Assembly: GCA_003222835.1 (NCBI GenBank)
Contig: QHXE01000147.1
Coordinates: forward strand, 1-12,236
Reading direction: 5' to 3'
Source of the DNA: Acidobacteriota bacterium
Lineage (GTDB): Bacteria > Acidobacteriota > Blastocatellia > Pyrinomonadales > Pyrinomonadaceae
DNA: 12,236 bases
Part shown: piece after piece, positions 7,154 through 12,236 of the stretch
How the letters are laid out: the number at the start of each line of letters is the position of its first letter
Numbering within the stretch: the first letter of the stretch is position 1
Notes under the pieces: generated by a model
What the model was told of the DNA's origin: nothing
Database searches by the model: none
The model's input: the letters and a program-made list of their open reading frames with translations, nothing else
Position numbers and translations under genes: made by a program

Positions 7154-7841
7154 ATGTCCGGACATTCGAAGTGGCATAGCATCAAGCACAAGAAGGGGGC
7201 GACTGACGCCAAGCGCGGCAAACTCTTCACCAAGTTTATCAAGGAAATTACGGTCGCGGCGCGCACCGGAGGCGGGGATCCCGACGCTAACGCGCGCCTG
7301 CGCAAGGCCATTCTCGACGCCAAGGCCGGCAACATGCCCAACGACACGATTGATCGGGCCATCCGCCGCGGCACCGGTGCGGAAGAGGGCGTGACCTACG
7401 AGGAAATCACGTATGAAGGCTATGGCCCGGGCGGCGTCGCTCTGCTGATCGAAGCGATGACCGATAATCGCAATCGCACGGTCGCCGAGATTCGTCACAT
7501 CTTCGCGAAAAACGGCGGCAACCTTGGCGAGTCAGGCTCAGTCGGCTGGATGTTCGATAATTGCCATCGACTCCGGCGCCGAAGACATCCGTGATGACGA
7601 GGACAATTGGGAGATCATAACCGCGCCGGAAAACTTCGAATCGGTGCAGAACGCAATCAAGTCAGCCGGCATCACGCCACAAGTAGCCGAGATCGAAATG
7701 GTCCCGCAGAATTACATTAAGCTCGAAGGCTCACAGGCAGGTCAGATGATGAAGTTGATGGAATCGCTTGAAGACCACGACGACGTGCAAAAGGTTTCAG
7801 CAAATTTTGATATGAGCGAAGCTGATATGGCAGCGGTGTGA
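7154..7841 (+). pseudogene. yebC: YebC/PmpR family protein, disrupted by internal deletion and frameshift
   Basis: The first 135 codons give a canonical YebC start ([28 protein letters not shown]) through the [11 protein letters not shown] motif. From 7559 that frame becomes nonsense and stops at 7594. Homology resumes in the +1 frame at about 7560 with [19 protein letters not shown] and runs to the normal C-terminus, including LEDHDDVQKVSANFD, with stop at 7841. Intact family members have roughly 20-24 residues between WMF and the AxEAGAED block (the KKG...E..LMEL segment). These are absent here, so the lesion is a deletion of about 60 bp, not a multiple of three, and not a one-base slip. 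YebC proteins are transcription regulators, and some aid translation of difficult motifs. Upstream are an extended -10 promoter and AAGGAAG (7138-7144). An assembly or read error must be excluded before calling the gene dead. Confidence 0.85.
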
Positions 7842-7863
7842 TCTGGTGTGTAGGCGTACACGG

Positions 7864-7931
7864 GTTAGAGTACCAACTTTAGTTGGGCTTTGCGCGGAGA
7901 GAGAAAAAACAACTGAAGTTGGTACTCTAAC
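7864..7931. repeat. 68-bp inverted-repeat element with 22-nt arms
   Basis: The arms at 7864-7885 and 7910-7931 are inverted copies with one mismatch, sharing GTTAGAGTACCAACTT. Each arm contains a smaller palindrome: CCAACTTTAGTTGG (7873-7886) and CAACTGAAGTTG (7910-7921). The loop is purine-rich (GGAGAGAGAAAAAA). It starts 22 nt after the yebC stop and could double as a terminator. It shares no sequence with the element at 6980-7085, so it belongs to a second family. Outside it, the rest of the 7842-8010 spacer shows nothing I can name. Confidence 0.85.
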
Positions 7932-8010
7932 GCCTGAACTAGAAGGCATCTCACGGTGATGAAGATTCGCTGATTTGGTTCCGCGATGTGATAGCATAAG
8001 CCGCATAGTC

Positions 8011-8310
8011 ATGAATAATTCAGACGAGGAAAATCTGATTGGCTTCATTGCCGGAGCAGTCGAAACGATTCGGGAAGACGTGGCCACGATACGTGGCGAG
8101 ATGGCGAATAAGAGCCAATTGGAAGCTTCAACCACAGCCATCCGGGGTGATATCGAGCAAGTGCACTTACGTATGGACAGTATCGAGCATGCCGTGTCGT
8201 CAAGAATTGAATAGGTCGAAGGAGAATTAAGCCGGCTGAGGAGTGCAGTTTATCTCTTGGGCAAAGATCGCCCGGAAGTGTTGCGCTTACTGGGGCAGAG
8301 CAACGGCTAA
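8011..8310 (+). pseudogene. Short coiled-coil protein interrupted by an in-frame TAG
   Basis: From the ATG at 8011 the frame encodes 67 residues, beginning MNNSDEENLIGFIAGAVETIREDVATIR and continuing as a heptad-like coiled coil (MANKSQLEASTTAIRGDIEQVHLRMDSIEHAVSSRIE). It then meets TAG at 8212-8214. The same frame continues without further stops for 31 codons (VEGELSRLRSAVYLLGKDRP, then EVLRLLGQSNG) to TAA at 8308. The coiled-coil pattern and codon use carry across the stop, and CAG to TAG at this site would be a single C-to-T change, so this is most simply a 99-residue gene with one nonsense mutation. The function is unknown. There is no clear Shine-Dalgarno site; a GTG at 7975 would add 12 residues. 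It converges on uppP, with three nt between the two stop codons. Confidence 0.65.
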
Positions 8311-8313
8311 TAC

Positions 8314-9153
8314 TCATAGCGCGCTGATCCGTCCATTGAACAGCATAATCAGAATCACGCTCCCGACCACCAGACGATAACCGATGAACACCGCCGTCGT
8401 GTGCGTGCGCAGATATCGCAGCAGGAACCAAATCGATGCGTACCCGACGATGCCGGAAATCAAGGTGCCAAAGGCTAGTTTGAGTTCCAACAAACCGCTG
8501 GCGGCGATCGCCGGCATCGACAGCAGAAACGAAAACCGCGCCGCCGTTTCGCGCATTTCGCCGACAAACAATCCCGCCATGATCGTGGAACCGGAGCGGC
8601 TTGAGCCGGGAATCAGGGCCAGGCATTGCGCGAAACCAACGGCCAGCGCATCCTTGATGCCTAAGTCCTGCATCCGCCGACGCTTTTTGCCGACGATTTC
8701 AGCAACCGTAAGGAGCAAGGCGATCACAACCATCATGGTCGCAATCACCCAAAGGTTCTTTGTGAATGTCCCTTCGATCTGTTTCTTAAAAAGCAGCCCT
8801 ACCACTCCGACGGGAATCGAGCCAATGATGACCAGCCAGCCCAGCAACGCTTCGTGGGACAGAGCCGCGTGATCATTCGCGCGATTGAACTGATCGCGCC
8901 GCCCACTCTTCAACAGCACGAAATGATCGTGCACAAAAGCCCGAGTGATGTTCCAAATATCGGGCGCAAAATACGCAATCACCGCGAGCAGCGTGCCCAG
9001 TTGAATGACTGCGATCGACGCCGTCGTCTGTTCGGGAGTCAGCCCGAGATTCATCACGCGCCCGGCCAAAACCAAATGCGCCGTCGAGCTGATAGGAATG
9101 AATTCAGTTAAGCCTTGAACGATACCGAGCAGGATAGCCTGAAGCAGAGTCAT
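8314..9153 (-). CDS. uppP: Undecaprenyl-diphosphatase UppP/BacA
   Basis: This encodes a 279-residue polytopic membrane enzyme of usual length. It removes the terminal phosphate from undecaprenyl diphosphate to recycle the lipid carrier for peptidoglycan and other envelope polymers. Overproduction in other bacteria confers bacitracin resistance. Both family signatures are intact: GLTEFIPISSTAHL (14-27), with the catalytic glutamate at E17 and serine at S23, and PGSSRSGST (182-190), with the essential arginine R186. These correspond to E21, S27 and R174 of the E. coli protein by my alignment from memory. About seven to eight hydrophobic segments are visible. The ATG at 9153 fits the normal N-terminus (MTLLQAILLGIVQ). 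The bases just upstream are a 7-bp repeat array, and no Shine-Dalgarno site is apparent. It lies downstream of the dehydrogenase gene on the same strand, across a 129-nt repeat-filled gap. Confidence 0.95.
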   Translation of the reverse strand: MTLLQAILLGIVQGLTEFIPISSTAHLVLAGRVMNLGLTPEQTTASIAVIQLGTLLAVIAYFAPDIWNITRAFVHDHFVLLKSGRRDQFNRANDHAALSHEALLGWLVIIGSIPVGVVGLLFKKQIEGTFTKNLWVIATMMVVIALLLTVAEIVGKKRRRMQDLGIKDALAVGFAQCLALIPGSSRSGSTIMAGLFVGEMRETAARFSFLLSMPAIAASGLLELKLAFGTLISGIVGYASIWFLLRYLRTHTTAVFIGYRLVVGSVILIMLFNGRISAL

Positions 9154-9155
9154 TC

Positions 9156-9190
9156 GATTTTAGATTTTGGATTTGCGATTTTGGATTTGA
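9156..9190 (+). repeat. 7-bp-period array, unit GATTTTG
   Basis: Five consecutive heptamers, all beginning GATTT (9156 GATTTTA, 9163 GATTTTG, 9170 GATTTGC, 9177 GATTTTG, 9184 GATTTGA), are followed by two decayed units to about 9204. The array starts three nt upstream of the uppP start codon on the other strand, filling the place where its ribosome binding site would be. The unit is the same as in the array at 3675-3709. Confidence 0.85.
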
Positions 9191-9201
9191 AATCTTAGAT
9201 C

Positions 9202-9274
9202 GTGCTTTGTACTTTGCTCGTCTATCTATGACTTGCTCAACGTCGGACAAAATACAAAGTACGAAGCGCAAAGT
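9202..9274. repeat. Paired inverted 7-bp arrays, unit ACAAAGT
   Basis: On the right, 9247-9274 is four heptamers close to ACAAAGT (ACAAAAT, ACAAAGT, ACGAAGC, GCAAAGT). On the left, 9202-9222 carries the reverse-complement pattern (GTGCTTT, GTACTTT, then a decayed unit). About 24 nt of non-repeat sequence separates them. The arrangement matches the paired arrays around the S23 gene, but with a different unit and no gene between. It ends eight nt before the stop codon of the dehydrogenase gene. Confidence 0.7.
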
Positions 9275-9282
9275 ACTGCTTT

Positions 9283-10059
9283 TTATTCCCTAAACGAATT
9301 CCTTCCAGCAATCCAATCATACATGAAATTCGGCATGATCATACCTGCACGTACGACTGTGGCTAGCTGCCAGGGAAAAGCATAAGATTTCTTTCGAGCT
9401 TCGGTCGCCTTTAGAATCTTATTGACTGCTTCGCCCAACTCCAAAAGCCATGGCAGTTTCGCTTGTCTGCCCGCAGTCAGCGGCGTCTTGATGAACCCGG
9501 GATGAATGATCGTCACATCGACGCCTGAGCCATGAAGATCTAATCGCAAGCTTTCAAAGAAAGCCGACACGGCAGCTTTGCTTGCGCAGTAAGCGGCGGA
9601 TTTCGGCAAGCCACGATAAGCCGCCAAACTGGAAATTGCTACCAACTGTCCGCGACCGCGCTCGACCATTCCGGGAATTACCGCGGTGACAGAATTAACC
9701 ACGCCGATGATGTTGACATCAATCACACCCGCAACTTGTTTCGCGTCGAGATCCTTCGCGTGCGTCGTGGCCCCGACTCCCGCGTTCGCGAATAAAACGT
9801 CAATTGGACCAAACTTCGCACTCAACTGATCAGCCGCACTTCGCACCGCCGTCGAATCGGTAACATCAGCAGGCAAGGCCAACGCACGTCCGCCGCCAGC
9901 TTCGATCTCATTGACGATTTCATTCAACAGATCGCCGCGCCGGGCCACCAAGCCGACCGCCGCGCCGTGTTGCGCCAGCTCCATAGCCAGCCCGCGTCCA
10001 ATGCCTGAAGACGCGCCGGTAACCAAAACAGCTTTGTCTTGCCAATAAGTCCGTTTCAA
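9283..10059 (-). CDS. Short-chain dehydrogenase/reductase (SDR)
   Basis: This encodes a 258-residue classical SDR, an NAD(P)-dependent oxidoreductase of unknown substrate. The Rossmann glycine motif TGASSGIG (14-21) is near the N-terminus. VARR (38-41) after the second strand suggests NADP preference. ANAG (91-94) and the catalytic set S144, Y157, K161 (ISSLAAYRG, then YCASK) are intact, as is HPGFIKTPL (186-194). The C-terminus has a hydrophobic, aromatic stretch (FPWQLATVVRAGMIMP, FMYDWIAG) that may contact the membrane. The only possible start is TTG at 10059, inside the GTTTCAA heptamer array: the same frame has TGA two codons upstream, and no ATG or GTG precedes the Rossmann motif. No Shine-Dalgarno site is present, so the native start may have been lost to the repeats, or expression may rely on readthrough from upstream. 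Confidence 0.9.
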   Translation of the reverse strand: MKRTYWQDKAVLVTGASSGIGRGLAMELAQHGAAVGLVARRGDLLNEIVNEIEAGGGRALALPADVTDSTAVRSAADQLSAKFGPIDVLFANAGVGATTHAKDLDAKQVAGVIDVNIIGVVNSVTAVIPGMVERGRGQLVAISSLAAYRGLPKSAAYCASKAAVSAFFESLRLDLHGSGVDVTIIHPGFIKTPLTAGRQAKLPWLLELGEAVNKILKATEARKKSYAFPWQLATVVRAGMIMPNFMYDWIAGRNSFRE

Positions 10060-10094
10060 GTTTCAAGTTTCAAGTTTCAAGTTTCAAGTTTCAA
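10053..10094 (+). repeat. (GTTTCAA)6 perfect heptamer array
   Basis: Six identical GTTTCAA units lie at 10053-10094, followed by a partial GTT. The array fills the space between the S23 stop codon (TAA read from 10098-10096, within the partial unit) and the first codon of the dehydrogenase (TTG, 10059-10057). It is the most homogeneous of the arrays in this window, which suggests it is the youngest or is being actively homogenised. Confidence 0.95.
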
Positions 10095-10095
10095 G

Positions 10096-10497
10096 TTAAG
10101 CATCCGCCTTCTTGAACTTTGTTCCTTTGATTCCCGATTGTCGCAGGTACGTCATGAGTCCGCTGATCATTCGGCTAATCGCAGACGCACTGGCCAAAAG
10201 CTTCTCAAAAACATCTCGGGTCAAATATTCCTGGTCCAATGCGACGTAAAGCTGCGATCTAACTTCACCAGCAGATCCTTTAGCGGTCGAAAGGAAATGC
10301 CCAAACTCACCAGTACCGCTTCGTTCAAATCCTTTCGCTACATTCGACATGATCGAAACAGACGCTCTGCGAATCTGGTCTCTCAGGCCGTAGTCTCTGC
10401 CGAAGGCGCCGTGAGTTGTGACTTTGTAAATTTCTTTTGTCAGTTCTCTGGCCTTTTGCCAGGCACTTATTTCCTCAAACGTTTTGAAAGTAGCCAT
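10096..10497 (-). CDS. Four helix bundle protein, S23 (23S rRNA-intervening-sequence) family
   Basis: This encodes a 133-residue protein of typical length for the S23/IVP family, whose members form homopentameric four-helix bundles. It is also related in fold to the Avd accessory protein of diversity-generating retroelements. Landmarks are [18 protein letters not shown] (7-24), [18 protein letters not shown] (32-49) continuing SNVAKGFER, and [16 protein letters not shown] (68-83). The tail is basic ([10 protein letters not shown]). The ATG has GAGGTG about seven nt upstream, so it should be translated well. Despite the family name it is not inside an rRNA gene here. It sits between rnj and the dehydrogenase, bracketed by inverted 7-bp arrays at 10053-10094 and 10552-10586. 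The cellular role of free-standing members is unknown. No reverse transcriptase or variable repeat is visible nearby, so a retroelement role is unsupported. Confidence 0.9.
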   Translation of the reverse strand: MATFKTFEEISAWQKARELTKEIYKVTTHGAFGRDYGLRDQIRRASVSIMSNVAKGFERSGTGEFGHFLSTAKGSAGEVRSQLYVALDQEYLTRDVFEKLLASASAISRMISGLMTYLRQSGIKGTKFKKADA

Positions 10498-10551
10498 GGG
10501 TATACACCTCGTGATGGAAAAGATGATAAAGCCTATGGCGAATGTCTTGAA

Positions 10552-10586
10552 GACTTGAAACCTGAAACTTGGAACTTGAAACTAGA
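10552..10586 (-). repeat. Degenerate heptamer array, inverted relative to 10053-10094
   Basis: On the plus strand five units near AACTTGA lie in phase (10552 GACTTGA, 10559 AACCTGA, 10566 AACTTGG, 10573 AACTTGA, 10580 AACTAGA). This is the reverse complement of the GTTTCAA unit. The last unit contains the stop codon of rnj (TAG, 10584-10582). The array lies upstream of the S23 gene, about 55 nt before its start codon. The S23 gene is therefore framed by the same heptamer in opposite orientations. Confidence 0.85.
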
Positions 10587-12236
10587 TTTGTTGGATAACG
10601 GGAACAATCACCGGCCGCGCTCCGGTTTCTTTCTGAATGAATCGCTTCAATTCCAAACGAATGTGTTCCTTCAACAAAGACTCATCTGCCAAAGTCTTTC
10701 TCGACGCGCCGGCCAGCGCCGCAGCCACAACCTGCTGCGCGCCTCTTGTCGACCCGTTCGTTGGTTCGAAACCGCGGACACCTTGCGCCACGATTTGCGG
10801 TGGCGCTCGCAGTTCGCCGGTTTCGCCGTTGATGACCACGACTAAAGTGATCATGCCTTCGTAGGCCATCTTCTTGCGCTCGCGCACCGTCTCGTACTCA
10901 ATCTCTTCAAAGCCCGAGTCATCTATGAAGGTGCGTTTGATTTCGCGCTTGTCGACGATCGCAGCCCGCTCTCCATCCAATTCGAGTACGTCGCCGTTTT
11001 CGATCAAAATAATATTCTCTTCAGCGTAGCCGAGATGGTTCTTGACGAATTCTTTGTGACGAAACAGCATGCGATATTCACCGTGAATAGGCACGACGAA
11101 CTTTGGCCGCACGGCTTCAGTCATGATGCGAATGTCGTCCTGCGAAGCATGGCCGCTGACGTGAATCAAGCGACGTTTCTCTTCGATGATGTTCGCACCG
11201 CGCTTGTAGATGAAACCGATCAGTTTCGAGATCGCGCGCTCGTTACCGGGAATGATGCGCGCGGAAAGCACGACCGTGTCGCCTTCTTCGATCGTTAGCC
11301 CACGGTAGACCTGTGTAGCCATTTGATAGAGAGCGGCGCGCGGCTCGGCTTGTGAACCAGTCACCAGGAAAACGATTTCGTGATCGCTGTAATGCTTCGC
11401 CTCGTTGATTCCCACCAGCATCCCGTCATGAATGTCGAGATACCCCAGACGGTCCGCAATCTCGACATTCTTCTGCATCGAGCGGCCGAGCACACAGACT
11501 TTGCGATTGAACTGCTGGGCGACGTCGAGAACAATCTGCAGACGATGAATCGACGAAGCAAATGCCGCGACGATAATCCGTCCGCGCGCTTCGGCAAAAA
11601 TCTCTTCAAAGGCGGGAATAACCGCGCGTTCTGAAGGCGTGCGGCCGGGGACCGTTGCGTTCGTTGAATCAGAAAGTAATGCCAGCACGCCTTCCTGTCC
11701 GTAACGACGGAGAGTTCTTAAATCAATTGCCTCGCCGATGACCGGCGTCTCGTCAACCTTATAATCGCCGGTGTGAATGATCGTGCCGACGGGCGTCTTG
11801 ATCGCCAGGTGAAAACAGTCAACCAGCGAATGCGAAGCGCGAATGAATTCAATAATGAATGAACCGATAGTCACCACGTCGCGCGGCTCAACGCGATGCA
11901 GCAGCACGTCACCCAGGATTCCATGCTCATCAAGCTTGCTCTCCGCCAAACCAAGCGTGAAGTGCGACGCATAAACCGGGACATTGAATTTCTTCAGAAT
12001 GTAAGGCAGCGCGCCCAGATGATCTTCATGACCGTGCGTGAGAACGATCGCAGTAATCTCTTCGCGGTACTGTTCAAGGATTTCGAAATCAGGAATCGAA
12101 ACATCGACCCCATAGACGCTCTCTTCGGGAAAGCCCATGCCCGCATCGACGACAATCATCTCGTCGCCAAAGCGCAGCAGCGTGCAATTCATCCCAAACT
12201 CGCCAATGCCGCCGAGGGGAATGATTTCTAGGACGT
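10582..12236 (-). CDS. rnj: Ribonuclease J, 5' end cut by the window edge
   Basis: RNase J is a metallo-beta-lactamase/beta-CASP nuclease with 5'-3' exo- and endonuclease activity in mRNA decay and rRNA processing. The frame stays open past the ATG at 12192 to the window end, and those codons read VLEIIPLGGIGEFGMN, the conserved RNase J N-terminus. The true start therefore lies beyond 12236. About 550 residues are visible, near full length. Counting from the Met at 12192, the metal motif HGHEDH is at 53-58. Further on come HTGDYKVD, the beta-CASP region with SDSTNATVPGRTPSE and VTGSQAEP, HVSGHASQDD, and FVVPIHGEYRML. A C-terminal domain (EGMITLVVVINGETGEL to the end) completes it. All catalytic motifs are intact. 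The TAG stop lies inside the heptamer array. Confidence 0.96.
   Translation of the reverse strand, partial: VLEIIPLGGIGEFGMNCTLLRFGDEMIVVDAGMGFPEESVYGVDVSIPDFEILEQYREEITAIVLTHGHEDHLGALPYILKKFNVPVYASHFTLGLAESKLDEHGILGDVLLHRVEPRDVVTIGSFIIEFIRASHSLVDCFHLAIKTPVGTIIHTGDYKVDETPVIGEAIDLRTLRRYGQEGVLALLSDSTNATVPGRTPSERAVIPAFEEIFAEARGRIIVAAFASSIHRLQIVLDVAQQFNRKVCVLGRSMQKNVEIADRLGYLDIHDGMLVGINEAKHYSDHEIVFLVTGSQAEPRAALYQMATQVYRGLTIEEGDTVVLSARIIPGNERAISKLIGFIYKRGANIIEEKRRLIHVSGHASQDDIRIMTEAVRPKFVVPIHGEYRMLFRHKEFVKNHLGYAEENIILIENGDVLELDGERAAIVDKREIKRTFIDDSGFEEIEYETVRERKKMAYEGMITLVVVINGETGELRAPPQIVAQGVRGFEPTNGSTRGAQQVVAAALAGASRKTLADESLLKEHIRLELKRFIQKETGARPVIVPVIQQI

Noticed and set aside
7545..7600. Programmed ribosomal frameshift in yebC
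   Set aside because: There is no slippery heptamer followed by a clear structure, and a conserved segment of about 20 residues is missing, which a frameshift would not explain.
10053..10094. Possible CRISPR array
   Set aside because: Units are 7 bp with no spacers between them. This is a simple tandem repeat, and there are no cas genes.
10096..10497. Diversity-generating retroelement accessory (Avd)
   Set aside because: The fold family is related, but no reverse transcriptase, template repeat or variable repeat is visible within the window.
10039..10845. 268-residue open frame on the plus strand
   Set aside because: It starts in the heptamer array and is antisense to the well-supported S23 and RNase J genes; the repeat explains its peptide start.

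Overview
The window looks like chromosomal DNA of moderate GC from a free-living bacterium, most likely an acidobacterium. This placement is an inference. It rests on the very long Ser/Thr kinase with one membrane helix and a TPR tail, the small secreted Arg- and Tyr-rich proteins, and spacers full of short palindromes and 7-bp repeats. No phage, transposase, CRISPR or integrase gene is visible.

Layout. 1-600: a small four-helix membrane protein (+). 649-810: a complete tRNA-Leu(CAG) unit (-) with promoter, gene with encoded CCA, and intrinsic terminator. 854-1015: a degenerate palindromic repeat. 1059-1886: two small secreted proteins (-), probably cotranscribed. 2111-6972 (+): the conserved yggS-yggT-yggU cluster (PLP homeostasis protein, YGGT membrane protein, DUF167 protein), followed 12 nt later by a 984-residue transmembrane Ser/Thr kinase. 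6980-7085: a near-perfect inverted-repeat element next to an extended -10 promoter. 7154-7841 (+): yebC, broken by an internal deletion with frameshift. 7864-7931: a second inverted-repeat element. 8011-8310 (+): a short coiled-coil gene interrupted by one in-frame TAG. 8314-9153 (-): uppP. 9156-9274: two 7-bp-period arrays. 9283-10059 (-): a short-chain dehydrogenase. 10096-10497 (-): an S23 / four-helix-bundle protein bracketed by inverted 7-bp arrays. 10582-12236 (-): RNase J, whose 5' end runs off the window.

The protein-coding content is mostly housekeeping: RNA decay (RNase J), the lipid carrier cycle for the cell wall (UppP), PLP balance and membrane biology (YggS/T/U), translation or transcription (tRNA-Leu, YebC) and signalling (kinase). 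The unusual part is the spacers. Degenerate heptamer arrays with at least three different units occur in four places. One pair lies in inverted orientation around the S23 gene, so closely that it overlaps the stop codons of S23 and RNase J and supplies the only possible start codon of the dehydrogenase. This S23-plus-heptamer cassette is the best candidate for an undescribed system. Two neighbouring genes (yebC and the coiled-coil gene) carry inactivating lesions that should be separated from sequencing or assembly error.
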